From the NCBI GenBank assembly GCA_026393535.1, contig JAPKZY010000037.1, forward strand, positions 19,531-83,530: a stretch of DNA of 64,000 bases. Reading direction: 5' to 3'. The notes beneath the pieces are model-generated. The model made no database searches and had not been told where the DNA came from. It saw nothing but the letters and a program-made list of their open reading frames with translations. The position numbers were made by a program, and so were the translations under genes. Shown piece after piece: positions 34,810 through 44,235 of this stretch. The stretch is from Actinomycetota bacterium (GTDB lineage Bacteria; Actinomycetota; Acidimicrobiia; Acidimicrobiales; Ilumatobacteraceae). How positions within the stretch are numbered: the stretch's first letter is position 1; each line of letters opens with the position of its first letter.

Positions 34810-35514
34810 TTACCCAATAACTGTGGTGGTTGTAGTTGGATCTGTGGTTGATGTGGTTGTTGTCGTGGAAGTAGTGCTGGAAGCGCCCCGACCGTAATGG
34901 GCATCGAGAGCCTTCTTAATGTGTCGGGCTAACTGCAATCCGCCGAACCGGTTCATATGCACTGAATCACCAGAAAACCAGTGTTTGTTATTGCGGGAAA
35001 TCTTGTCCCAGTCGAGCAGTTCCATTTTGTTCTTGTTTTGCTTAGTGCGAAGCACTGCATTGAAGGAACGACTTTTTATTTTCACATTTGCGTTTTCTTG
35101 GTATGTGAGCCAGATAAGCGAAGCACCTTGTTTTTTAACTTCTCTGTTGATTGCATCGATAGCTTTTGCTAAATAGGTAGGGCCCGTATCGTTGTAGCCC
35201 GTTGCAACGATATAGACATCAATATTGTCGTGGCGGTGATTGACAATTCTTTGTAATGAACTGAGGTCTGACGATTGACTACACCCCTTATCAATGAGTT
35301 GTTGACAGCCCCATGTCTCAAGAACTGCGTTGTATTGGCTACTCCATAGAGGTTTCATTGATTCAGGAGCCCACCGAAGGACATTGGCGACTGAATCACC
35401 GACAATGACAACATTGCTGGTCTTGCGGGTTGCATGTGCCGCGGTCGGTAAACACATTGCGACGATAAGCGAGAGAACTATTGCACCAATTCGAAGTCGC
35501 GCGAAAGTTGGCAT
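34810..35514 (-). CDS. Secreted SGNH-fold hydrolase-like protein with Thr-rich tail
   Basis: I start it at ATG 35514 (MPTFARLRIGAIVL), which gives a classical signal peptide ending near AAHA; the longer frame reads through the neighbour. The mature protein has GDS with S41 (nucleophile block), GYND at 106-109 (Asn block) and D183-x2-H186, the SGNH set. This suggests an esterase or acetyl-transfer role on wall glycans. The last 25 residues are nearly all Thr and Ser. Related in fold to the middle domain of the SpoIID fusion at 40897-43311. Confidence 0.8.
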   Translation of the reverse strand: MPTFARLRIGAIVLSLIVAMCLPTAAHATRKTSNVVIVGDSVANVLRWAPESMKPLWSSQYNAVLETWGCQQLIDKGCSQSSDLSSLQRIVNHRHDNIDVYIVATGYNDTGPTYLAKAIDAINREVKKQGASLIWLTYQENANVKIKSRSFNAVLRTKQNKNKMELLDWDKISRNNKHWFSGDSVHMNRFGGLQLARHIKKALDAHYGRGASSTTSTTTTTSTTDPTTTTTVIG

Positions 35515-35524
35515 AGCTGTAACT

Positions 35525-35959
35525 CTATGCGGTGATGGCAGACCAGTTGTGATGAAGGTTTTGAAGTTGCTCGGGAAGCCGTATGACGTGACGTTGTGAG
35601 ATAGGTGGCAAGACGGTTCGCACTGCAATTGCATTATTGAGCGCAGAGGGAACTTGGTGGCTGACTCCAAACATGATGCAACGTTGCATGGCCCGAGTAA
35701 ATGGATTATGGCGTCCTTCTGTGCACGCCACCCCAATGCATCGCGCCAATTCGTACATATCGGTGGCGTAACCCTGAGGTTCATGTTCAAGACCAGTCGC
35801 GAGACGACGCAATAGCCAGGTGGCTGTTGGTCCGAGTACCGGCAGCCAGAACATTTCGACGTACGGATCACCAATGGCATAACCGGTCGCCTCGATTATG
35901 GGGTCGTGCCATGGGCGAACCTCGAGCTGGCCGTTCGTCTGCAAAGTGGATGGTTTCAT
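35525..35959 (-). CDS. Conserved actinobacterial protein of unknown function (144 aa)
   Basis: Starts at ATG 35959 with a GAGGAAT ribosome site. It holds DPYVEMFWLPVLGPTATWLL and GYATDMYELARCIGV, then a winged-helix-like C-terminus with QVPSALNNAIAVRTVLPPIS. From memory, similar proteins are widespread in Actinomycetota without assigned function; the shape suggests a small helical DNA- or protein-binding fold. The next gene starts 10 nt after its stop. Confidence 0.75.
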   Translation of the reverse strand: MKPSTLQTNGQLEVRPWHDPIIEATGYAIGDPYVEMFWLPVLGPTATWLLRRLATGLEHEPQGYATDMYELARCIGVACTEGRHNPFTRAMQRCIMFGVSHQVPSALNNAIAVRTVLPPISQRHVIRLPEQLQNLHHNWSAITA

Positions 35960-36018
35960 GATTCCTCAAATTTGTGTTGGTACTTCTCTATGTGTGCGCA
36001 TCAGGCAGAATAAGGACA

Positions 36019-36804
36019 ATGAAAGATGAACAAATTTCTGCGGCGGACCTTGAGCAGGTTTCGCAATGGCTGAAAGATGCGGAACGAATCGTCGTGTTTA
36101 CCGGGGCTGGTATCTCTACTGATTCAGGCATCCCTGATTTTCGAGGCCCGAATGGTTTATGGACTCAGAATCCGTTGGCGGAAAAGACTTCTACGTTGAG
36201 TTATTACCTAAACGACCCAGAAGTGCGCAAAGTTGCATGGGAAGGTCGTGTACGAAACTTCAATGGCACAGCACAACCAAATGATGGTCACCGCGCTCTC
36301 GTTAATATGCAACGCGCTGGAAAATTGACAGCAGTGATTACCCAAAATGTTGATGGGTTGCATCAGGACTCGGGAATTGAGCCGATCAATGTTGTGGAAG
36401 TGCACGGCACAATAAAGTTTGGTCGTTGTTGGGAATGCAAAGACCGCCGACCAATGAAGTATTTCATTGAGCGTGTGATTGCCGGCGAAGAAGACCCGCA
36501 TTGCGAACTGTGTGGCGGGGTAGTCAAGAGCGATGCAATTTTGTTTGAACAAGCTCTTGTGCCTGAGGTAATTGACAGGGCATTTGATGAAGCAGGACGG
36601 TGCGACGTGCTGCTCGCGGTGGGTTCTACGTTGGCCGTTGGTCCGGCGAACCAAGTGGTTCCGCGCGCTAAGGCAAGCGGCGCCAAGGTGGTCATTGTGA
36701 ACGGTGATACCACCCAGATGGACGGCTATGCGCACATGCTCTTGCGCGGCAGTATTAGCCCCATTTTGCAGGCTCTGGTCGCCGGTGCTGGATTCCTGAC
36801 TTAG
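36019..36804 (+). CDS. NAD-dependent protein deacylase, sirtuin (Sir2) family
   Basis: 261 residues from ATG 36019 (AAGGA upstream). Motifs: VFTGAGISTDSGIPDFRG, TQNVDGLHQ, catalytic His in VEVHGT, and four zinc Cys in two pairs (CWEC and CELC). It removes acyl groups from lysines using NAD+. Its size and the zinc pairs fit a class II/III-like bacterial CobB. It is followed 18 nt later by the MoeZ-like gene. Confidence 0.93.
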   Translation: MKDEQISAADLEQVSQWLKDAERIVVFTGAGISTDSGIPDFRGPNGLWTQNPLAEKTSTLSYYLNDPEVRKVAWEGRVRNFNGTAQPNDGHRALVNMQRAGKLTAVITQNVDGLHQDSGIEPINVVEVHGTIKFGRCWECKDRRPMKYFIERVIAGEEDPHCELCGGVVKSDAILFEQALVPEVIDRAFDEAGRCDVLLAVGSTLAVGPANQVVPRAKASGAKVVIVNGDTTQMDGYAHMLLRGSISPILQALVAGAGFLT

Positions 36805-36822
36805 TCGGTAGGGTTTTGGGTC

Positions 36823-37989
36823 ATGGCAACCTTTCGTGACCTCTTGGCTAACGCCAAATCCCAAATAGTCGAAATTGATACAGCAACTGCCGAGGCACGT
36901 ATTGAAGCTGGCAATGTCTTTGTCCTTGACGTTCGTGAACCAGATGAATACGACGAAGGTGCGCTTGCAGATGCAGTCCACATTCCTCGTGGCCACCTTG
37001 AAGCCCAAATCGAAGGCCGTGCTCTTGATCGTGATCAGACAATTGTTGTGTATTGCGCAGGGGGAGTGCGTAGCGCTTTTGCTGCTCGCACGTTGCAAGA
37101 ACTTGGGTACAGCGATGTGTTGTCGATGGCTGGTGGTTTTGGCAAATGGAAAGACGAAGGTCGTACATGGCGTCAGCCAGTCACGTTGACTGCTGACCAA
37201 CGCAATCGCTATCAACGCCATTTATTGTTGCCTGAAGTGGGCATCGAAGGCCAGGCCAAATTATTGGGTGCAAAAGTACTAATGCTTGGCGCTGGTGGTC
37301 TTGGGTCACCCGCCGCGTTGTATTTGGCCGCAGCAGGAATTGGCACGCTCGGCATTGTTGACATGGACGATGTTGATGCATCGAACTTGCAACGTCAGAT
37401 CTTGCACAACATGGATCGCATTGGTCAACGCAAGGTTGATTCAGCACGTCAGACACTTGAAAAATTGAACCCTGATGTCACTGTCAAGACCTATGACGTG
37501 CGTTTGTCTGCAGAGAACATTATGGAAATCATGAGTGAATACGACATCGTGGTCGACGGCGCTGATAATTTTCCTAGCCGCTATTTGTTGAATGATGCCA
37601 GCGTGAAACTTGGAATTCCTGTTGTGCACGGAAGCATCTTTCGCTTTGAAGGAATGGTCTCGGTGTTCCACCCATTGCGTGGGCCCACCTATCGCGACAT
37701 GGTTCCCGAACCGCCACCAGCAGAATTCGCACCCTCATGTGCAGAAGCTGGTGTTCTTGGCGTGTTGCCAGGAATCATTGGTTCCATTCAGGCGCTTGAA
37801 ACCATCAAGGTTCTCCTTGACCTAGGTGAGTCTTTAATTGGGCGCATACTTACTATTGACACCACCGAGATGTCATTCCATGTTTTCAAGCTTCGTGCTG
37901 ACCCACAAAACCAAGTTGTATGGGAAAATCGCGATCGTATTGAAGTGCGCGACCTTGATGGTCTCTGCGCCCCATGGCTCAGCCACTAG
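36823..37989 (+). CDS. moeZ: E1-like adenylyltransferase fused to an N-terminal rhodanese domain (MoeZ-like)
   Basis: 388 residues. A rhodanese domain occupies 1-115, with the persulfide Cys C78 in VVYCAGGVRS. A ThiF/MoeB domain follows, with the nucleotide loop GAGGLGSP at 156-163 and C306 in PSCAEAGVLG. MoeZ activates the C-terminal Gly-Gly of ubiquitin-like sulfur carriers and passes sulfur to them for molybdopterin, thiamine or cysteine synthesis. Canonical MoeZ has the rhodanese domain at the C-terminus; here it is N-terminal. The metal-binding CxxC pairs of MoeB are missing (TYRD replaces CYRC). Confidence 0.9.
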   Translation: MATFRDLLANAKSQIVEIDTATAEARIEAGNVFVLDVREPDEYDEGALADAVHIPRGHLEAQIEGRALDRDQTIVVYCAGGVRSAFAARTLQELGYSDVLSMAGGFGKWKDEGRTWRQPVTLTADQRNRYQRHLLLPEVGIEGQAKLLGAKVLMLGAGGLGSPAALYLAAAGIGTLGIVDMDDVDASNLQRQILHNMDRIGQRKVDSARQTLEKLNPDVTVKTYDVRLSAENIMEIMSEYDIVVDGADNFPSRYLLNDASVKLGIPVVHGSIFRFEGMVSVFHPLRGPTYRDMVPEPPPAEFAPSCAEAGVLGVLPGIIGSIQALETIKVLLDLGESLIGRILTIDTTEMSFHVFKLRADPQNQVVWENRDRIEVRDLDGLCAPWLSH

Positions 37990-37999
37990 CGTTTACTAA

Positions 38000-39148
38000 A
38001 TGACAGCACGCATCGTTATTGTCGGTGCCGGATTTTCCGGTGCTGTTATTGCACGTGAATTAGCAGAGGCAGGCATCGCTACATGGGTGGTTGATGGCCG
38101 CTCACATGTTGCCGGAAACGCCCACACCGAACGTCGCACCAATGGCGTCATGGTGCATGTGTATGGGCCCCATATTTTTCATACAGGTGACAAACATGTG
38201 TGGGATTACATCAACAAGTACGGCGACATGGTGCCGTACAACCACCGCGTGAAGGCAACGTCTGGCGGGCATGTGTATTCGCTGCCGGTGAACCTGCACA
38301 CCATTAACCAATTTTTTGATACCACCATGTCGCCTGCTGAAGCTGAACAGTTCATGACTGAACGTGCCGATTCCAGTATTGGAACACCTGTCAGTTTTGA
38401 AGATCAGGCCTTGAAATTCGTGGGCAGAGATCTGTATGAAGCCTTTTTCAAGGGATACACCCAGAAGCAATGGGGAGTTTCGCCAACAGAATTACCAGCC
38501 TCCATTTTGGCTCGGTTGCCAGTGAGATTTTCCTACGAGGACAGCTATTTCAATCACCCGTACCAAGCGATTCCTCGTGATGGTTACACACCAATCGTGG
38601 AAGCAATTCTTGATCACCCCCTGATTGAAGTCACTCTTGGTCGCACGGTTGCGCCACAAGAACTCGCCGATGCAGAACACGTATTTTGGTCTGGGCCCAT
38701 TGATGGATTTTTTTCCAGCAAGTTTGGAAAACTCGGATACCGCACGCTTGATTTTGTTGAGACTGAAGAAGTCGGTGACGTGCAGGGATGTCCTGTCATG
38801 AACTATTGCGACGTTGATGTGCCCTACACACGTATTACTGAACACAAACATTTTGCACCGTGGGAAACCCACGAGGGCAGCACGATCTACACCGAATACA
38901 GTCGCCTCGCAGAAGATGGGGATATTGCGTATTACCCCATTCGCCAAGTGAAGGAAAAAGAGCAGTTGATGCAATACATCGAAGCGGCGAATCAGGCGAC
39001 AGGTGTGACTTTTGTCGGACGTCTCGGCACCTACCGGTATCTCGACATGGACGTCACCATCAAGGAAGCGCTTGAGGTGGCAAATCTTTACCTCTCAAAT
39101 CGGCGAGAAAATCGCCCAATGCCACCGTTCGTGGTCAATCCTCTGTGA
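38000..39148 (+). CDS. glf: UDP-galactopyranose mutase
   Basis: FAD enzyme converting UDP-galactopyranose to UDP-galactofuranose, 382 residues. FAD motif VIVGAGFSGAVIARELAE at the N-terminus, then HVYGPHIFHT, FFKGYTQKQWGV and IPRDGYTPI, all characteristic of Glf. It supplies the donor for the galactofuranosyltransferase that starts 10 nt downstream, so the two form a functional pair for a galactan-type wall polymer. Confidence 0.96.
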   Translation: MTARIVIVGAGFSGAVIARELAEAGIATWVVDGRSHVAGNAHTERRTNGVMVHVYGPHIFHTGDKHVWDYINKYGDMVPYNHRVKATSGGHVYSLPVNLHTINQFFDTTMSPAEAEQFMTERADSSIGTPVSFEDQALKFVGRDLYEAFFKGYTQKQWGVSPTELPASILARLPVRFSYEDSYFNHPYQAIPRDGYTPIVEAILDHPLIEVTLGRTVAPQELADAEHVFWSGPIDGFFSSKFGKLGYRTLDFVETEEVGDVQGCPVMNYCDVDVPYTRITEHKHFAPWETHEGSTIYTEYSRLAEDGDIAYYPIRQVKEKEQLMQYIEAANQATGVTFVGRLGTYRYLDMDVTIKEALEVANLYLSNRRENRPMPPFVVNPL

Positions 39149-39158
39149 AACTGGTCGG

Positions 39159-40907
39159 GTGAATACCCACCTCCTTGCCCGAATTCAGATTCCGGCGTCG
39201 GGGTTCTCCGAGCCCACTTTGTATGTGCGGCACCAACATGGCGTTATTTGTGAGGCAGGACTAACTCTGTCAAAAGGTGGACGCGCAACCTTTGATACTG
39301 CGTTTGGTTCCTTTGCATCTGGTCGATGGAGTCGCCTCACGAACATCTCAGACATTGCTGTCTCGATGGATGTATCGGGCCATTGTTTAGTTGAACTCAT
39401 TGCGTATGCCAACTCATCAGAGACAGTGATTGCGTCGTCTGATGAATGCGCAACGTTGCAGTGCGACAATATTCGATCATTGGCCGCGGAGTCGTTATAT
39501 GTTGCGGTCACTGCACTTGATGATGGTGTCGTTGTGCGGTCTGGATCGTGGTCAACCTCGCAAGCTCCAGAACGTGAAGTTCGCCTTGGCGTTTCGATCA
39601 CCACCTTTAATCGCCAAGAGTATGTTCTCAAGACAATTGAACGTCTGGTTGCACTCGAATCATCAGAACCGTCCGTGCATGGGCATCTGCACGTTCTGGT
39701 TGTAGATAACGCCTGCAATCTTGAACCACAATTACCCACAGGGGCACCCGTGCGTGTATTGCCAAACCCGAACTTGGGTGGTGCCGGTGGGTTTGCTCGG
39801 GGGCTTATTGCTTTTCGTGATGAAGGGTGGAGCACGCACGTTGTCTTTATGGACGATGACATTTCGCTTGAGCCTGAATCAATCGTTCGTACAATTTCGC
39901 TTTTCTCATACGCCACTGATCCGGACCTGTGTATTCATGGTGCGATGATGAGCGAGGAATTGCCGTGGATGCAGTTCGAAGCTGGGTCTGCATATGAATT
40001 CCGCTCCGTGTATCCATTGCGTGCTCTTGGTCGCGGCGTCGACCTTCGTAGTCGCTACGAGGTAGTGCACGATCATCTCGAGCCGGACATTCATTATTCA
40101 GCATGGTGGTTCACCGCTTTTCCTATGCACGTTGCGCCGCAGAATCCGTTGCCCGTCTTTGTTCGCGGTGATGATGTGGCCTTTGGTCTTATGCACACAG
40201 GTAGGCACACAGTCACGCTGAATGGCATTGCTGTGTGGCATGCAGACTTCGCACTGAAGAACAACCCAATGTCGCTGTACTACGAAGTGCGCAACTTTGC
40301 TCTTATTGACACTTTGGTATTCGATAACCATAAGTGGCATCACCTGGCATGGCGCTTCTTGGGCTTTGGTTTCCGCAATGCCTATTCACACCGATATTTG
40401 AGCGCTGAATACATGATTCATGGAATGAAAGATTTCCTTGCTGGTCCAGAGGAATGGATGAAAATCGACCATTCAGCAAAGCACGAAGAGGTGCGTCATG
40501 TCACCGAAGAAAAAGCTGCGCCATTGACACCAGAACTTCTCAGTCTTGGCTTCACGGCACCACGTCCGAAGATCATTCGCCTTGGCGGATTCCTTCTCTC
40601 ACCATTTCTCGGGGCTGGTCAATGGGTTCCCAAGTTTTTGCGCGCTAACGAAATTGGTGTCGCTCAAATTGATGTTCGAGCTGTCGGTCTCGCCATCCGG
40701 CATAGCAAAATTTTGTATCGTCATCCTCGTTTCGACGAAGGCTTTGTCTGCGAACGTGACTACAAGCGATTTATGGCAATCCAGCGCGACGTTTTCCGCT
40801 ATTCATTGCGCATTGCACGCACCTATAAGCGTTTAAAGCGTGAATATCGCGATAGCTACATCACCATGGTGAGTGATGCATCGTGGAACGCTCGCTTTAA
40901 GGGCTAG
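39159..40907 (+). CDS. Galactofuranosyltransferase, GlfT2-like
   Basis: 582 residues from GTG 39159. The N-terminal beta-rich domain (1-150) is followed by a GT-A fold with SITTFNRQEYVLKTIERLV. The metal site FMDDD has D232-D233-D234, and the catalytic WHADFALKN follows. This is the layout of mycobacterial GlfT2 (Rv3808c), which builds alternating Galf chains. The glf partner supports a galactan product. Its 3' end overlaps the convergent SpoIID gene by 11 nt. Polymer structure is inference. Confidence 0.9.
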   Translation: MNTHLLARIQIPASGFSEPTLYVRHQHGVICEAGLTLSKGGRATFDTAFGSFASGRWSRLTNISDIAVSMDVSGHCLVELIAYANSSETVIASSDECATLQCDNIRSLAAESLYVAVTALDDGVVVRSGSWSTSQAPEREVRLGVSITTFNRQEYVLKTIERLVALESSEPSVHGHLHVLVVDNACNLEPQLPTGAPVRVLPNPNLGGAGGFARGLIAFRDEGWSTHVVFMDDDISLEPESIVRTISLFSYATDPDLCIHGAMMSEELPWMQFEAGSAYEFRSVYPLRALGRGVDLRSRYEVVHDHLEPDIHYSAWWFTAFPMHVAPQNPLPVFVRGDDVAFGLMHTGRHTVTLNGIAVWHADFALKNNPMSLYYEVRNFALIDTLVFDNHKWHHLAWRFLGFGFRNAYSHRYLSAEYMIHGMKDFLAGPEEWMKIDHSAKHEEVRHVTEEKAAPLTPELLSLGFTAPRPKIIRLGGFLLSPFLGAGQWVPKFLRANEIGVAQIDVRAVGLAIRHSKILYRHPRFDEGFVCERDYKRFMAIQRDVFRYSLRIARTYKRLKREYRDSYITMVSDASWNARFKG

Positions 40908-43311
40908 AAAGCGCAGCTGCAGCGGTCAACACTTTCCACGTGCTTGGCCCAACTCGACCACTGACCGGTAACTTGACTCGTTTCTGAAATAGCTTCACAT
41001 CGTTTGCGAGGGAAGCTGTAAATATCCCGGTGGTTGCAATCTTCTTTTTCAATACTTTTGCAAGTGCTTGCTGCAAGGAAGAGACCGCGGGGTGTCGTGA
41101 TCCGACTGCAAGAACTGCAAGATCCGCGCGTCCCGCAAGACCCAATGCATCCCATGTGGCTCTATCTACGATGCCTGACACAGGCAGAACTGAGGCAGTT
41201 TGAAAAGCTCTGACTGCACGCTCGGTACCAGAACCGAAGGAGCCATCAGTTGCGAGGCGAGCTTTGCCGACAAGGTTCAGTGCGATATTCAGTTTCTTTT
41301 GAACAACTGTCACCATGGCGCCTGCATCCTTTTTCGCAAGGGGAAGCCCCAGCATTAGTGGCGCTACAGCAGCTGTAGTTGGCAGCGAGCCTGCAGGGCG
41401 TAATGCATCAAGCTGTTGACGCAAGAACAATGCGAACTCTGCTTGTCCTGTTGTTGACAAGTGGACGTAACAACACAGCGAAGAGTTATCGAACCATCTC
41501 CATTGATTTGCTGCCGATGAAGCTGCATTCCAATCAAAGATGGTGATGCCCGGATTCTTTGCAGCGGCGGCAACCAATATGTCATTTGACTGTGCATAGT
41601 TTCGAGTTGTGGAGCGGGTGGACATATTTACGAATATCACTCGTTGGACCGCCTTCGAGATGAGCGCTGCCAACATCTGCTGTACTTCGCCTTCAAAAGT
41701 TGCCGGGTCGTCGTTGTAACCCAATTCAACTACCGCTATTGCGGGTGCATCAAGTGAATTGACTACACCAACACCATCGGTATTGATTTGTGGCGTAGCA
41801 ACTGTGAAGAGACAACCTGCACCAGCCATGCCTCGACCTGCGCATGATTGAAAATTCATCACTGGATATGCCGGTGTGACAATCGTGGCGAATTCGGTTG
41901 CAATGCTTTCGCCAACAGAGTCACCGACAAAGAGAATTGAACCGACTGGAGGCGAAGCGGGATCTGTGGTTGCAACGGGAAACGCTTCATACCAGGGTGA
42001 ATTCAAGTCGAAGTCATTTCGGAATTGTCCGCCGGTGCGAGTGACTGAGCCAGCTGTGCCTGTGATGATTACAGAAGTGGTGTACCCATTCCAGTCCCCA
42101 CCCAGTCCATCATGTGCGGCGGTCATTGAGGTGAAGACACCGATAGCGGGAAATGCTTTTTGTAAATCAGCAGCAGACAAAAGTCGAGACCACGATTGCA
42201 ATGCTGCATCGGCTGCTACATCGCCATTATCGAACTGTGCGGGAAACTGTCCACCTGCTGTTCGTCCGCCATTTGAGGATGTGAATTCGGTACGCATAAT
42301 GGCGTTTCGAGAATCTTTGATGACGTATCCCGCGGTGTCGGTAAGTGCCAGGTCGGTACGTTTGTCTTCAATCACGCTTGCAGTTTTAGAGCCAACTGTT
42401 CGCAATCCGGCTCCGCCATACACTTGACAATCTTCGGTGTCGCATGTTTTGGCATATGAATATCGAGCCTCAGACAGTGAGTAACTTCGGGCTGCAACTG
42501 ACTGTGCACGCAATGCGTTCATGCCGAGTCCGCCAGCCATGTCACCCCATCCGGCAGGAGACTCACGTGGCACTACGCCTCGCAAGTATGACTCAGCGTT
42601 GAGAAGGTTGACGGTTCGGCGATTGCCCAAAATGTCGATTGTTGCTCGAATGCTCCCGCGGTAATAACGAATGCGGCCGGTCTTGTAGGTAGTGGACGGT
42701 GGCTCACATACGCCGAGCAGGTCTGTTGGTGCAATGGCAGTCAAAACTGAACCTTGGGCCGACACAAAATCGATAGGACCAGCGACGTTGTCGCCAATAA
42801 GAGTAAATCCGGTGGGGTTGTCGGTATCGGCCGCACATGTGGCAGTGGGGATTCCATAAATGTCATACACATTGTTAGACACCATGCGAGCAACAAGCCC
42901 ACCGTATGTGCCAGCAGCACCTGCCCATGATGCAGTGATGTTGTCAGAGATGACGGATGTAGGTCTTGCATCAAGAGTTTGCAGACGAACGCTCATGATG
43001 CCGCCTGGTGTCACAGCTGCATCCGCTTCAGTGAGTGTTGCAACAGTACGACCGCTTCCGCCGTAATAGAAATTCAAAATGTCCTGCCACGATGATCCGA
43101 GTTTCGTTGCCCAGCCGAGAGCACCGTATTGGGAGAGACCGCGGCCATGTCCATTGCCATGGCCGCGAATTATGACACCGAGTGCAGGAAGTGAAAGAAG
43201 GGAGTCAGCACGAACAGCGGTACTTGGCGCGGATGAGATAAGCGATGTAAGTAGCGATACAAACATCAGCAATATGCCGACACGGCGAAGAGGTCTTGTC
43301 GGAGATGCCAT
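40897..43311 (-). CDS. Secreted SpoIID-SGNH-double peptidoglycan-binding fusion
   Basis: 804 residues with a signal peptide (about 1-36). Residues 40-440 form a SpoIID/LytB-like domain (ESYLRGVVPRE at 240-250), a fold known to act as a lytic transglycosylase on denuded glycans. Residues 455-635 form an SGNH domain with S465 in GDSVGES, GYND at 531-534 and H617. Two PG-binding-1 repeats, about 655-725 and 733-800, should anchor it to peptidoglycan. The triple combination looks like one enzyme for wall remodelling plus ester removal or transfer. This is a domain-based inference. Confidence 0.88.
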   Translation of the reverse strand: MASPTRPLRRVGILLMFVSLLTSLISSAPSTAVRADSLLSLPALGVIIRGHGNGHGRGLSQYGALGWATKLGSSWQDILNFYYGGSGRTVATLTEADAAVTPGGIMSVRLQTLDARPTSVISDNITASWAGAAGTYGGLVARMVSNNVYDIYGIPTATCAADTDNPTGFTLIGDNVAGPIDFVSAQGSVLTAIAPTDLLGVCEPPSTTYKTGRIRYYRGSIRATIDILGNRRTVNLLNAESYLRGVVPRESPAGWGDMAGGLGMNALRAQSVAARSYSLSEARYSYAKTCDTEDCQVYGGAGLRTVGSKTASVIEDKRTDLALTDTAGYVIKDSRNAIMRTEFTSSNGGRTAGGQFPAQFDNGDVAADAALQSWSRLLSAADLQKAFPAIGVFTSMTAAHDGLGGDWNGYTTSVIITGTAGSVTRTGGQFRNDFDLNSPWYEAFPVATTDPASPPVGSILFVGDSVGESIATEFATIVTPAYPVMNFQSCAGRGMAGAGCLFTVATPQINTDGVGVVNSLDAPAIAVVELGYNDDPATFEGEVQQMLAALISKAVQRVIFVNMSTRSTTRNYAQSNDILVAAAAKNPGITIFDWNAASSAANQWRWFDNSSLCCYVHLSTTGQAEFALFLRQQLDALRPAGSLPTTAAVAPLMLGLPLAKKDAGAMVTVVQKKLNIALNLVGKARLATDGSFGSGTERAVRAFQTASVLPVSGIVDRATWDALGLAGRADLAVLAVGSRHPAVSSLQQALAKVLKKKIATTGIFTASLANDVKLFQKRVKLPVSGRVGPSTWKVLTAAAALSSP

Positions 43312-43322
43312 GAGATACCACG

Positions 43323-44219
43323 CTAGGTGGTCTCGACCACCTCATGGTGGCGGTCGGTCTCGTCTCGCTCTTGCACTGCAACGCCTGTTAAAACTAAAGC
43401 CATTCCGAGAAGGTCGAGCACGCTGGGGGATTGATTAAGAAATGCAAATCCGAAGATTGCTGCGCAGACGGGAAGCAACGCCAACATGACAGAAAAGCGT
43501 CGAATCGGAATGCGACGAAGAGTGGCTTGATCAATTCCGTACCCAATGGCGTTTGACAGCAATCCGACGAGAATGCATCCGATCAATATTTTGCCGCTTG
43601 AAAATGCTGCACCCGCGTCACCTGCAGCAAATGGCGTGATGACGATGCCTCCGAAAAGTAAACCAAGCGCAAGGCCAGAAACGCCTCTGTCGGCAAGTGC
43701 AACACGTGAACCTATCACGATGTAGCCGGCCCACATGACTGAAGCAGCCAAGATGAAGACGAGTCCTAATGGCTCGTTGCCAAGCTCTACGCCGCCTAAG
43801 ACAACAACACCGACTGCCGCACACGACAGCGCAACTGTATTGCGGACTGAACGTGTACGAAGCGCAGCGACAGTAATTGGTCCGATGAACTCAATGGTGA
43901 CACCTTTACCCAGTGGAAGACGGTCAAGTGCTAAGTAAAAGAACAAGTTCATTAACGCAGTTGATGCACCGAACGCTGCCACCCAATACAGTTCGCGACG
44001 GCTCCAACGTCGGGGTGATTGTCGGAATGAAAACGTAAGCAGAATTAATGATGCGCTGAGAACGCGTAGCCATGCAACGGTTGCCGGTGAAATCTCATCA
44101 AATAAATTAACTGCAATGATTGCGCCCGTGTACTGCGCAACTGCAGACAGTATGAAGAAAAGTTCGGGAGGCGCGGCGTTGAAAATCCGATCAGCGCGCA
44201 ACCTCTCTTGTGAGGTCAC
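43323..44219 (-). CDS. EamA-family transporter (RhtA-like exporter)
   Basis: 298 residues with about ten membrane helices in two EamA repeats. ATVAWLRVLSASLILLTF and LGKGVTIEFIGPITVA, then YVIIGSR-type segments in the second repeat, are typical for the drug/metabolite superfamily and close to threonine/homoserine exporters RhtA. The substrate is not determinable. It starts 16 nt from the end of the class II aldolase gene upstream, probably one transcript. Confidence 0.88.
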   Translation of the reverse strand: MTSQERLRADRIFNAAPPELFFILSAVAQYTGAIIAVNLFDEISPATVAWLRVLSASLILLTFSFRQSPRRWSRRELYWVAAFGASTALMNLFFYLALDRLPLGKGVTIEFIGPITVAALRTRSVRNTVALSCAAVGVVVLGGVELGNEPLGLVFILAASVMWAGYIVIGSRVALADRGVSGLALGLLFGGIVITPFAAGDAGAAFSSGKILIGCILVGLLSNAIGYGIDQATLRRIPIRRFSVMLALLPVCAAIFGFAFLNQSPSVLDLLGMALVLTGVAVQERDETDRHHEVVETT

Positions 44220-44235
44220 GAAAGAATGTCGCTAA

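Noticed and set aside
35515..35880. Long N-terminal extension of the SGNH protein
   Set aside because: The extra codons overlap the real 144-aa gene in another frame, and a signal peptide begins cleanly at 35514.
36208..37221. 337-codon open frame on the minus strand
   Set aside because: It lies opposite the sirtuin and MoeZ-like genes, has an unnatural composition rich in His and Cys, and shows no family features; it is a shadow of the real genes.
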